Below are positions 7,084-13,155 of a stretch of DNA of 13,155 nt, piece after piece. The DNA is from an uncultured Oscillospiraceae bacterium. GTDB taxonomy: Bacteria > Bacillota > Clostridia > Oscillospirales > Oscillospiraceae. How positions within the stretch are numbered: the stretch's first letter is position 1; each line of letters opens with the position of its first letter. Position numbers and translations under genes: made by a program. Location: NCBI GenBank assembly GCA_934615645.1, contig CAKTTR010000052.1, positions 1 to 13,155 on the forward strand, given 5' to 3'. The notes under the pieces were generated by a model. That model had not been told where the DNA came from, made no database searches, and worked only from the letters and a program-made list of their open reading frames with translations.

Positions 7084-7710
7084 ATGCTAAATAATGGAGC
7101 AAAGGAAGCGATTTTGCAGGCAACACTGGATACTATTGCGGAAAATTCGATTAGCAACACCAGTATGCAGATGATTGCGCAGCGAGCTGGGATGCGCCAG
7201 CCGAATCTGCATTACTATTTCAATACGAAAAAAGAACTGCTCTTGCAGCTGATGGAATGGATGCAGCGGCACTATGACACTTTGATTGACCGGTATGTCA
7301 ACAAACAGCAGACACTTGAGGGAAAGCTGCAAGGCTTTTTTGAGCAGGAGATGTATGTGATGGAGCATGAAAGTGCTTATACAAAGGCATCGCTGGATCT
7401 GTGGGGGCTAGGGCAATCTGATGCGCAGATCCGTGCCCACTACGCCCAGGGATATGCAATTTGGCGTGGGCGTATTTCTTCTGTAATTGGTGATTTTTTG
7501 CCGACATTAGCGCCGGGACTTTGCGATACGGCGGCCTCGATGCTGATTTCTATGGTTATGGGGGCGCAGATCCAGTATCTAAGTGATCCGGACGCTTTTG
7601 CGCTGCGTAATTATATGGAGTGTTGCCGGGAAGAACTGCTGCAGATGCTGAACCGATACGCAGAAAATCCGGGCAGCGACCAAAACGGTATGCGCGATTC
7701 TGCACAGTAA
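7084..7710 (+). CDS. TetR/AcrR-family transcriptional regulator
   Basis: A predicted DNA-binding one-component regulator of 208 residues. Seen: an N-terminal TetR helix-turn-helix domain (about 8-55) with MQMIAQRAGMRQPNLHYYF (28-46), the conserved recognition-helix region ending in the HYYF motif, followed by KKELL. The all-helical C-terminal part (about 60-195) would bind a ligand and dimerise. Its layout (a tryptophan-rich 105-130 region, MVMGAQIQYLSDPDAF near 170-185) recalls the BetI-like subgroup, which would fit a methylated-amine ligand; that is a weak inference. GAGGAG lies 10 nt before the ATG. The gene is divergent from the transporter-methyltransferase operon across a 297-bp AT-rich spacer with palindromes, so it is the likely local repressor. 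Its base composition (about 52% GC in a 60-bp sample) resembles that operon more than the genes to its right. Confidence 0.9.
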   Translation: MLNNGAKEAILQATLDTIAENSISNTSMQMIAQRAGMRQPNLHYYFNTKKELLLQLMEWMQRHYDTLIDRYVNKQQTLEGKLQGFFEQEMYVMEHESAYTKASLDLWGLGQSDAQIRAHYAQGYAIWRGRISSVIGDFLPTLAPGLCDTAASMLISMVMGAQIQYLSDPDAFALRNYMECCREELLQMLNRYAENPGSDQNGMRDSAQ

Positions 7711-7750
7711 AATGTGAAAATCGGCCAGTGAAAAGCCCAAACGAAGCGGC

Positions 7751-7779
7751 TTGACAGGAGGGGACAGGTTTAGTATGAT
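7751..7779 (+). promoter_or_regulatory. Sigma-A promoter of the lipoprotein gene
   Basis: Seen: TTGACA (7751-7756), a 17-bp spacer and TATGAT (7774-7779), 11 of 12 consensus positions. Initiation near 7786 leaves only about 16 nt of leader, just enough for the GGAG at 7791-7794 before the ATG at 7802. This argues that the upstream in-frame TTG (7751) and ATGs (7775, 7778) are promoter sequence, not start codons. Confidence 0.75.
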
Positions 7780-7801
7780 GAAAGAAAAAAGGAGCGCGAA
7801 T

Positions 7802-9661
7802 ATGAATTTTTATAAGAAATTTATTGCATATATACTGGCGATTGCCTTATTGACCCTGCCGCTGGCAGGCTGCAGCGGCAAAGGCAGCGACGATGCCGGC
7901 AGCAACGGTCCGCAGCAGGGGGATGGGGGGAAGACGCCCCCGGCGTTTGAGATGGAGAATTATTCTCTGACCCCGGCAGAAAACTACGACGAGCTTGCCC
8001 AGCTTCTGGCAGGCGTCATCAATGGCGACGCGTATTCCAGCGCGGAAAATGTCGGCGTGGTCGATGAATTTTTCGCCTCTGGCGACCGCCCGTCCTACGC
8101 CGGGAACTACGGCGAGCAGAGCAATGATACGCGGCAGCTGCCCGAGGGTGTCAGCCAGGCGGACGCGGCGGTGCTGGCAAACGGCTATCTCTACCAGGTG
8201 CAGGACGGCGAACTGACGATCCTGCAGGCCCAAGGCGCGGATACCGCCGTCGTCTCCTCGACAGGCGTCACAGCGGACCCGGCGGGGTATGATAATTATG
8301 AAGAGACGGCTCAGGCCGTGGCAGTCTCCGGTGATCTGGCGGCGGTCATGACGTATGTCTATGCCTGGAACACTGTGGCAGGGGAGAACGGCGAATGGTC
8401 CTCGGAGACGGTCAGCCAGACTCATGTCAAGCTTTATGATGTACAGGACAAAGCGGCCCCGGTGGCCGTGGCGGACTTCGTGCAGGACGGGTCTTATCGG
8501 GCGGCCTATCTGGCAAACGACACGCTCTATCTGCTGACGGACGACTATGTCATCAATCTGGACGCGCAGGACTCTGCCAGCTTTATCCCTACCTGCGGTG
8601 CGGCAGGCCAGACTGCGCAGCTGCCGGCGGAAAAGATCCTGGTGAACGACCAGGTCGATGCGCCGGTGTATACCGTCCTCAGCGCCATCGCGATGCAGAC
8701 CGGCGCTGCCACGGATACGCTGGCGGTGACGGGGCAGATGCAGCCGTGCTTTGCCGCAGCCGACAAGCTCTATCTGGCGGGCTGGTGCTATGCCATGCAG
8801 CAGTCGGAGCAGTACAAGGAAAATCAGTACCAGGTGACAGACTATTACAGCCACGCCATCACCCTGATCGCGTCGATAAACTGCGCCGATGGCCTGCAGC
8901 TGGAGAAGACTGCCTGCGTCAATGGCCGCCTGCCGGAGGCGTCGTCGCTGGACTATGACGGCGGCTATCTCCGCCTGGGGACCATGGCCGAGAGCTACAC
9001 GAACCGCCTGTTTGAAGACGACTCCATGGGCTTTTCCAATCTGGAGCCGGGCAAGCACAGCTTCTCCAATGAAGTCCATATTTTGGATGACACGCTGCAG
9101 GAAGTCGGCCGCCTGACCGGCCTGTCCGACAGCAGCCTAATCTATTACCAGCGTCTGCTCGGTACGCTGGGCTATACCGTCAGCTATGACAAGGCGGACA
9201 GCGTTTACACCCTGGACCTGTCCGAACCGACTGCGCCCGCCATGGGCAAGGCCCTGTCCGGCAGCGACCCGGCGGAGATCCTGCTGCGCTACGGCGACCG
9301 CTTCCTGGGCCTGACGGCGGGCGGCAAGCTGCAGCTGCTGGAGCAGGACGGCGCGGCGCTCAAGACCGTTGCGGAGGCGAATTACGGGCAGAATTATCTG
9401 AACATCCGCTATCATTTGAGCAGCGTCCTGGTTTCACCGGAGGATGGAGTCATCGCCCTGCCGGGAGACGGCACGCTCCTGTTGTTCCATGTGGCAGACA
9501 ATGCCATCACGGAAGTCGGCGAGGTCTCTGTCAGCGTGACGGACGCGACCCGTGTGCTGCGCTCTGGCGACCTGCTCTATGTGACATCCCCCGGTGGCTG
9601 CACCGTTGTGCAGGCATCGGACGGCACGAGCGTCGGCCAGGCGGATATCGCAGTGGGGTGA
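7802..9661 (+). CDS. Secreted beta-propeller lipoprotein (Beta_propel, PF09826-like)
   Basis: A predicted membrane-anchored extracellular lipoprotein of 619 residues. Seen: a type II signal peptide with KK at 5-6, a hydrophobic core at about 7-21 and the lipobox LAGC, giving a lipidated C24. A low-complexity Gly/Ser/Asp/Gln linker follows (about 25-50). The rest is a long repetitive beta-rich domain with recurring YLYQV..GELTIL, VKLYDVQDKAAPVAVADF, DTLYLLTDDYVI, LYLAGW, VHILDDTLQEVGRLTGL and LLYVTSP blade-like units, as in C-terminal beta-propeller secreted proteins distantly related to WD40. The start at 7802 has GGAG at ideal spacing; earlier in-frame starts lie within the promoter. The DUF896 gene follows after 5 bp. 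Function is unknown; cell-surface binding or envelope sensing is plausible. Composition returns to high GC here. Confidence 0.85.
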   Translation: MNFYKKFIAYILAIALLTLPLAGCSGKGSDDAGSNGPQQGDGGKTPPAFEMENYSLTPAENYDELAQLLAGVINGDAYSSAENVGVVDEFFASGDRPSYAGNYGEQSNDTRQLPEGVSQADAAVLANGYLYQVQDGELTILQAQGADTAVVSSTGVTADPAGYDNYEETAQAVAVSGDLAAVMTYVYAWNTVAGENGEWSSETVSQTHVKLYDVQDKAAPVAVADFVQDGSYRAAYLANDTLYLLTDDYVINLDAQDSASFIPTCGAAGQTAQLPAEKILVNDQVDAPVYTVLSAIAMQTGAATDTLAVTGQMQPCFAAADKLYLAGWCYAMQQSEQYKENQYQVTDYYSHAITLIASINCADGLQLEKTACVNGRLPEASSLDYDGGYLRLGTMAESYTNRLFEDDSMGFSNLEPGKHSFSNEVHILDDTLQEVGRLTGLSDSSLIYYQRLLGTLGYTVSYDKADSVYTLDLSEPTAPAMGKALSGSDPAEILLRYGDRFLGLTAGGKLQLLEQDGAALKTVAEANYGQNYLNIRYHLSSVLVSPEDGVIALPGDGTLLLFHVADNAITEVGEVSVSVTDATRVLRSGDLLYVTSPGGCTVVQASDGTSVGQADIAVG

Positions 9662-9666
9662 CGAAG

Positions 9667-9876
9667 ATGATCGAAGAAGCGGTAAAGCGCATCAACGAGC
9701 TGGCCCACAAGGCCAAGGCCGAGGGCCTCACGCCGGAAGAAGCTGAAGAGCGGGACCGGCTGCGGAAGATTTATATCGCCGCCGTGCGGCAGAATCTGCA
9801 GGCGCAGCTGGAGCACACATATCTTGTGGACGAAAACGGAGAAAAGCACCCGCTCAAAAAGAAAAACCAGAATTAA
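9667..9876 (+). CDS. DUF896 (UPF0291) family protein, YnzC-like
   Basis: A small cytosolic protein of 69 residues. Seen: the family pattern of a helical hairpin, with VKRINELAHKAKAEGLTPEE at 7-26 and RDRLRKIYIAAVRQNLQAQL at 29-48, followed by a short tail (YLVDENGEKHPLKKKNQN). Length and motifs match DUF896/UPF0291 proteins such as B. subtilis YnzC, whose biochemical role is not established. Two starts are possible: a GTG at 9658 overlapping the lipoprotein stop, or the ATG at 9667. The ATG is preferred because AGTGGGGTGA (close to AGGAGGTGA) lies 5 nt upstream. It follows the lipoprotein stop by 5 bp and is likely co-transcribed from the promoter at 7751. Confidence 0.88.
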   Translation: MIEEAVKRINELAHKAKAEGLTPEEAEERDRLRKIYIAAVRQNLQAQLEHTYLVDENGEKHPLKKKNQN

Positions 9877-9882
9877 CGCAGC

Positions 9883-9908
9883 GCTGCAACAAAAATTTTT
9901 CTTGCAGC
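9883..9908. other. Imperfect hairpin after the DUF896 gene
   Basis: Seen: GCTGCAA (9883-9889) and TTGCAGC (9902-9908) flanking a self-complementary AAAAATTTTT core, which together give a long stem with C/C mismatches. There is no T-run after it on either strand, so it is not a textbook terminator. It sits just where the lipoprotein-DUF896 transcript should end, before the next promoter. Confidence 0.3.
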
Positions 9909-9919
9909 TAAAAAATGAT

Positions 9920-9948
9920 TTGACAAATGTTTTCTTGCACGGTATAAT
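9920..9948 (+). promoter_or_regulatory. Perfect-consensus sigma-A promoter of yceD-rpmF
   Basis: Seen: TTGACA (9920-9925), a 17-bp spacer, TATAAT (9943-9948), all 12 consensus positions with ideal spacing. It lies about 62 bp upstream of the DUF177 start and is the likely driver of ribosomal protein L32 expression. Confidence 0.88.
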
Positions 9949-9953
9949 ACTTT

Positions 9954-9974
9954 TTGCATGACTATGACATGCAA
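9954..9974 (+). promoter_or_regulatory. Inverted repeat at the yceD-rpmF transcription start
   Basis: Seen: TTGCATG (9954-9960) and CATGCAA (9968-9974), perfect 7-bp arms with a 7-bp spacer, starting 6 bp past the -10. It covers the predicted +1 (about 9955). It could be an operator or form a small 5' hairpin in the leader. No cognate regulator is evident. Confidence 0.35.
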
Positions 9975-10009
9975 GGACTTTGACATGGCTGCGGATTGGA
10001 GTTTGTATG

Positions 10010-10519
10010 ATGCTGCTGGATTTATCAAAGCTGATAGACGCGCCCGGCAAGCAGACTGCGTTTCAAACGAGCCTTGATCTGAGTGATCTGCAGTTTGGAA
10101 GCTGCTGCCCGGCAAAGGAGCCTGTCACAGCGGAGGGAACGGTGCGCAATGTCGCAGGCGTTCTGCAGCTGGAAGGCGCGGTGCACGCCCATCTGGACGG
10201 CATCTGTGACCGCTGTGCCGAGCCGTTTACCCGCGACGTCACGTTCCCCCTGGAAGCCATTCTGGTGACAGAACTGGAAGACGAGGAAAACGAAGACGAA
10301 TGGGTATTTCTGCTGCAGGGAAACAGCGCAGATCTGGAGGACATCGTCACGACCTCGTTCGTGCTGCAGATGGGTTCCAGGCTGCTGTGCGCGGAGGATT
10401 GCAAGGGCCTTTGCTGCCGGTGCGGTGCAAATCTGAACCGGGAAGCGTGCAAGTGCCAGCAGGAGTCGGATCCCCGCCTGGCTGTACTCAAGCAGCTCCT
10501 GACAGAAAAAGAACAATAA
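10010..10519 (+). CDS. yceD: DUF177 / YceD family protein
   Basis: A predicted soluble protein of 169 residues, found next to rpmF across many bacteria. The family is linked to 23S rRNA accumulation and ribosome biogenesis in some species, but its mechanism is unresolved. Seen: an N-terminal beta-rich half beginning LLDLSKLIDAPG, a CDRC pair (66-69) followed by EPF, an acidic stretch ELEDEENEDEW (88-98), and a C-terminal cysteine cluster (C127, C131, C135, C136, C138, C147, C149) with the family signature CKGLCCRCGANLN (131-143) and DPRLAVLKQLL (154-164). The cysteines suggest metal binding. GGAG at 9998-10001 supports starts at either 10007 or 10010. The 10010 start (spacing 8) is chosen; an in-frame TTG at 9980 lacks support. 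rpmF follows after 45 bp. Confidence 0.9.
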   Translation: MLLDLSKLIDAPGKQTAFQTSLDLSDLQFGSCCPAKEPVTAEGTVRNVAGVLQLEGAVHAHLDGICDRCAEPFTRDVTFPLEAILVTELEDEENEDEWVFLLQGNSADLEDIVTTSFVLQMGSRLLCAEDCKGLCCRCGANLNREACKCQQESDPRLAVLKQLLTEKEQ

Positions 10520-10564
10520 AAGAAACACTATGCTGTAAAGCATTCAGACCAAGGAGGTGTCACG

Positions 10565-10750
10565 ATGGCTGTTCCGAAGAGAAAAGTATCCAAGGCAAGA
10601 AGAGACAAGAGACGCAATTCCCATTGGAAACTTACGATCCCCGGTGTGGTAGCTTGCCCGAAGTGCGGCGAACCCCGTTTGCCCCATAGAGCTTGCAGAA
10701 GCTGCGGTACCTATAACGGACGTGAAGTCATTGCTGCAGAAGCAAAATGA
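10565..10750 (+). CDS. rpmF: 50S ribosomal protein L32 (bL32)
   Basis: A structural protein of the large ribosomal subunit, 61 residues. Seen: the invariant N-terminus MAVPKRKVSKARRDKRRNSHW (1-21), and a zinc ribbon with C31-P-K-C34 and C44-R-S-C47, so this is the four-cysteine zinc-binding form. Both length and C-terminal CGTYNGREV are typical. A very strong AAGGAGGTG lies 7 nt before the ATG. It sits directly downstream of the DUF177 gene, the common yceD-rpmF arrangement, and upstream of an intrinsic terminator. It is expected to be expressed from the consensus promoter at 9920-9948. Confidence 0.98.
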   Translation: MAVPKRKVSKARRDKRRNSHWKLTIPGVVACPKCGEPRLPHRACRSCGTYNGREVIAAEAK

Positions 10751-10792
10751 TCCCCAGAGGAAGCGCCTGCGGCGCGGAAAAGCTGGTAATGA

Positions 10793-10830
10793 GAGAAGAG
10801 GAAGGCGTTTGGCCTTTCTCTTTTTTCTTT
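10793..10830 (+). terminator. Intrinsic terminator after rpmF
   Basis: Seen: a stem pairing GAAGAGGAAGGC with GCCTTTCTCTT (some G/T pairs) around the loop GTTTG (10807-10811), running into TTTTTTCTTT (10821-10830). It lies about 45 bp past the rpmF stop. A second small hairpin, GCGCC-TGC-GGCGC (10763-10775), precedes it without a T-run. Confidence 0.85.
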
Positions 10831-10840
10831 GCTTGATTTT

Positions 10841-10870
10841 TTGCCGGTTTCTTGGCATAATATGTATAAT
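10841..10870 (+). promoter_or_regulatory. Candidate promoter of der-gpsA
   Basis: Seen: TTGCCG (10841-10846), an 18-bp spacer and a perfect TATAAT (10865-10870). An alternative pair, TTGATT (10833-10838) with CATAAT (10856-10861) at 17 bp, overlaps it. Either would start transcription after the rpmF terminator and before der. Confidence 0.5.
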
Positions 10871-10891
10871 TCGTATCATTCTTAGGAAAAA

Positions 10892-10919
10892 TGCGCCGCA
10901 GCTTGTCTGCATTGGCGCA
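10892..10919 (+). other. Hairpin in the der leader
   Basis: Seen: TGCGCC (10892-10897) pairs with GGCGCA (10914-10919), and inside it GCAG (10898-10901) pairs with CTGC (10907-10910), leaving an ATT bulge and a 5-nt loop. It ends about 12 nt before the AGGAGG of der and has no T-run. It could affect translation or mRNA stability; no known riboswitch or leader motif is recognised. Confidence 0.3.
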
Positions 10920-10945
10920 AAATGAAAGAAAAAGGAGGCGACGGT

Positions 10946-12274
10946 ATGGCAAAACCTGTTGTTGCAATCGTCGGCCGCCCCAATGTGGGCAAATCCATGC
11001 TGTTTAATAAGCTGACCGGCCGCCGGACCGCCATCGTGGAGGACACCCCTGGCGTCACGCGGGACCGGATCTATGGCCTTTGCGACTGGAACGGCCGGAC
11101 CTTTGATCTGATCGACACCGGCGGCATCGAGCCGTCGACAGACAGCCAGATGCTGCTGTTTATGCGCCGCCAGGCGGAGATCGCCATTGAAGTGGCGGAC
11201 GTGATCATTATGGTGACTGACGTCCGCGTCGGCATGACGGCGGCGGACCAGGAAGTTGCGACGATGCTCAAGCGCAGCAAAAAACCGGTGGTCGTGGCGG
11301 TCAATAAATGCGACGCAGTCGGCCCGGTCAATCCGGAGGTCTATGAATTCTACGGCCTTGGCTTGGGGGACCCGATCGAGGTCTCTGCCATTCATGGCCA
11401 CGGGACCGGCGAGCTGCTGGACTTCTGCGTCGAGCATTTCCCGCCGGAGACGGAGGAGGAAGTCGACCCGGATATCATCAAGGTCGCCATTGTCGGCAAG
11501 CCGAATGTCGGAAAATCCAGCCTGCTCAATAAGATTCTCGGCCATGAGCGGGTCATCGTCTCCAACGTCGCCGGGACGACGCGGGATGCCATCGACACGT
11601 ATTATGAAAATGAATCCGGCCGCTACCTGCTCATCGACACCGCCGGGATGCGCCGCAAGTCCAAGGTGGATGACGCCATCGAGCGCTATTCCAATATGCG
11701 CTCCATCCAGGCCATCGACCGCTGCGACGTCTGTCTGATTTTGATCGACGCCAACGAGGGCGTGACAGAGCAGGATACGAAGATCGCGGGCCTGGCCCAT
11801 GAGGCGGGCAAGGCGTGCATCATCGTGGCTAATAAATGGGATACCGTCGAAAAAGAGACGAAAACGATGGACGAGAAGACCGCCGCCATCCGCCGGGACC
11901 TGGGCTTTATGACCTATGCGCCGGTGCTGTTTATCTCCGCCCTGACGGGGCAGCGGGTGAACCGGCTCTTTGAGGCAATCAATTCCGTCGCAGCCAACAG
12001 CGCCATGCGCATCACCACCGGGATGCTGAACAATATCCTGGAGGATGCGACGGCCCGGGTGCAGCCGCCGACGGACAAGGGCCGCCGTCTGAAGATCTAT
12101 TATATGACGCAGGTCGGCGTCAAGCCGCCCCACTTCGTCTTTTTCTGCAACGACGCCCGGCTGTTCCATTTCTCGTACCAGCGCTATCTGGAAAACCAGA
12201 TCCGCGCTGTGTTCGGCCTGGAGGGGACGCCGATCAAGATCACCGTTCGCCAAAAGGGCGACCGGGACGCCTGA
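10946..12274 (+). CDS. der: Ribosome biogenesis GTPase Der (EngA)
   Basis: An essential double GTPase for 50S subunit assembly, 442 residues. Seen: a first G domain with P-loop GRPNVGKS (10-17), TPGVTRD (34-40), DTGG (57-60), NKCD (120-123) and SAIHG (147-151); a second G domain with P-loop GKPNVGKS (184-191), AGTTRDAID (209-217), DTAG (231-234), NKWD (296-299) and SALTG (331-335); then the C-terminal KH-like domain with RLKIYYMTQ and PPHFVFF. Length is normal. An upstream in-frame ATG at 10922 is rejected because the Shine-Dalgarno GGAGG lies inside that extension; the chosen ATG begins MAKPVVAIVG. The residue after the first P-loop is Met18, where Thr is usual. gpsA follows after 15 bp, with its ribosome site overlapping the der stop codon, so the two are coupled. 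Confidence 0.97.
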   Translation: MAKPVVAIVGRPNVGKSMLFNKLTGRRTAIVEDTPGVTRDRIYGLCDWNGRTFDLIDTGGIEPSTDSQMLLFMRRQAEIAIEVADVIIMVTDVRVGMTAADQEVATMLKRSKKPVVVAVNKCDAVGPVNPEVYEFYGLGLGDPIEVSAIHGHGTGELLDFCVEHFPPETEEEVDPDIIKVAIVGKPNVGKSSLLNKILGHERVIVSNVAGTTRDAIDTYYENESGRYLLIDTAGMRRKSKVDDAIERYSNMRSIQAIDRCDVCLILIDANEGVTEQDTKIAGLAHEAGKACIIVANKWDTVEKETKTMDEKTAAIRRDLGFMTYAPVLFISALTGQRVNRLFEAINSVAANSAMRITTGMLNNILEDATARVQPPTDKGRRLKIYYMTQVGVKPPHFVFFCNDARLFHFSYQRYLENQIRAVFGLEGTPIKITVRQKGDRDA

Positions 12275-12289
12275 GGAGGTGCGAACGTT

Positions 12290-13155
12290 ATGAAGATCGC
12301 AGTCATCGGCAGCGGCGGCTGGGGGACGGCCCTGGCCATCGTGCTGCATAATAACGGCCACCAGGTGACCCTGTGGTCCCACACCCAGCAGGAGAGCGAG
12401 CGGCTGGACCACGCCCGGGAGAACCCGTTTCTCAAGGGCGTCGTACTGCCGGATGTCATCGCCTGCACCAGTGACCCGGCCTGCGTCAAGGGCATGGGCA
12501 TGGTCGTCATGGCGACGCCGTCGTTTGCCGTCCGGCAGACGGCGATGCGCATCGCGCCGTATCTGAAGCCGGAGACGGTCGTCGTCTCCGTGACAAAGGG
12601 CATTGAGGCGGATACCGGCAAGCGGATGTCCGAGATCGTCTCGGAGATCACGGGGAAGACGGTCGCAGTCCTCTCCGGCCCGAGCCACGCGGAAGAGGTC
12701 GCCCGGGGCGTGCCCACCGGGTGCGTGGCGGCTTGCGCGGATAAGCGCTTGGCGGACCTGGTGCAAGATACATTTATGAGCCGCCGGTTCCGGGTCTATG
12801 GCAGCCCGGATGTCATCGGTGTTGAATTGGCGGCGGCGCTCAAGAATGTCATCGCCCTGTGCGCCGGGATCTGCGACGGGCTGGAGTACGGCGATAATAC
12901 CAAGGCGCTCCTCATGACCCGTGGCCTGACGGAGACAGCCCGCCTGGGCGTTGCCTTGGGCTCCCGTCCGGCGACATTTGCAGGCCTTGCCGGGGTGGGG
13001 GACCTGATTGTCACCTGCACCTCCATGTTCTCCCGGAACCGCCGGGCTGGGATCCTCATCGGTCAGGGCAAGACGGCCCAGGAGGCGATGAAGGAGGTCG
13101 GCGCGGTCGTCGAGGGCTATTATGCCACAAAATCCGCCGTAGAGCTGGCCCGGAA
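12290..13155 (+). CDS. gpsA: Glycerol-3-phosphate dehydrogenase [NAD(P)+], 3'-truncated by window
   Basis: A cytosolic enzyme that reduces dihydroxyacetone phosphate to sn-glycerol 3-phosphate for phospholipid synthesis. Seen: 288 codons, open to the window edge. The N-terminal Rossmann motif GSGGWGTALA (7-16) is followed by PFLKG (46-50), the VSVTKGIE block (99-106), the SGPSHAEEVARG segment (129-140), GVELAAALKNVIAL (177-190, with K186 in the catalytic lysine position), and GLAGVGDLIVTC (232-243). About 40-50 residues should be missing compared with the usual 330-340. The start has GAGGAGGTG overlapping the der stop TGA at 12272-12274. der-gpsA adjacency is known in Bacillota (B. subtilis yphC-gpsA). 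No plsY gene lies between them, unlike in some relatives. Confidence 0.96.
   Translation, partial: MKIAVIGSGGWGTALAIVLHNNGHQVTLWSHTQQESERLDHARENPFLKGVVLPDVIACTSDPACVKGMGMVVMATPSFAVRQTAMRIAPYLKPETVVVSVTKGIEADTGKRMSEIVSEITGKTVAVLSGPSHAEEVARGVPTGCVAACADKRLADLVQDTFMSRRFRVYGSPDVIGVELAAALKNVIALCAGICDGLEYGDNTKALLMTRGLTETARLGVALGSRPATFAGLAGVGDLIVTCTSMFSRNRRAGILIGQGKTAQEAMKEVGAVVEGYYATKSAVELAR

Noticed and set aside
7733..7752. Possible terminator after the TetR gene (AAGCC...GGCTT)
   Set aside because: Only a 5-bp stem with a 10-nt loop and no T-run; it also overlaps the -35 of the lipoprotein promoter.
7847..9079. 410-codon minus-strand open frame opposite the lipoprotein gene
   Set aside because: It shadows a gene with a clean signal peptide, promoter and ribosome site on the plus strand; its composition (Arg, Ile, Val, His-rich, no family motif) is that of an antisense frame.
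9658..9666. GTG start for the DUF896 gene overlapping the lipoprotein stop
   Set aside because: The ATG at 9667 has a better-placed ribosome site and gives the usual family N-terminus and length.
10544..12766. Very long minus-strand open frame (740 codons) opposite der and gpsA
   Set aside because: It is antisense to two clearly conserved genes, has no recognisable domain and is rich in Arg/His/Asp, as expected from the reverse frame of GC-biased codons.
1..13155. CRISPR array, tRNA/rRNA genes, insertion sequences or phage genes
   Set aside because: No regularly spaced repeats, no tRNA-like cloverleaf or rRNA sequence recognised, and no transposase, integrase or phage protein among the credible frames.

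Overview
The window looks like chromosomal DNA of a GC-rich, low-redox member of the Bacillota (Firmicutes). The Clostridia/Oscillospirales side is my best guess, but the class is uncertain. The reasons are strong AGGAGG-type ribosome binding sites, consensus sigma-A promoters, a YceD(DUF177)-rpmF pair, a DUF896 (UPF0291) protein, a Beta_propel lipoprotein, a der-gpsA pair, and a corrinoid/MttB methyltransferase module typical of anaerobes.

Layout. (1) 77-2891, minus strand: two overlapping flavoprotein genes, an HI0933/BaiN-type oxidoreductase followed by a COG2509-type FAD-dependent dehydrogenase, behind a promoter at about 2964-2992. A near-perfect 39-bp palindrome lies beyond their 3' end at the left edge. 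(2) 3087-6786, minus strand: an operon encoding an NCS1-family transporter, an MttB-superfamily methyltransferase without pyrrolysine, and its cognate corrinoid protein, closed by an intrinsic terminator at 3087-3128. (3) 6787-7083: an AT-rich divergent control region. It holds a sigma-A-type promoter for the operon, two perfect palindromes with centres exactly 20 bp apart, and a pair of direct repeats. (4) 7084-7710, plus strand: a TetR-family regulator transcribed divergently from the operon. (5) 7751-9876, plus strand: a beta-propeller lipoprotein and a DUF896 protein. (6) 9920-10830, plus strand: a perfect-consensus promoter, yceD (DUF177), rpmF and a terminator. (7) 10841-13155, plus strand: der and gpsA, with gpsA running off the right edge.

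How the genes fit together. Regions 2-4 read as one catabolic cassette. The transporter would import an N-methylated compound. The MttB homologue would move a methyl group to Co(I) of the corrinoid protein. The TetR protein would sense the compound and control the divergent promoter. Hand-counted 60-bp samples give about 50% GC inside this cassette and about 68% in the flanking flavoprotein and der genes, so the cassette may be an insertion between housekeeping blocks. The pairing of MttB with an NCS1 carrier, instead of a betaine-type carrier, is the most unusual content here. It suggests a substrate resembling a nucleobase or other heterocycle, but that is inference. The reductive activase and the methylcorrinoid:tetrahydrofolate methyltransferase needed to complete the pathway are not in the window.
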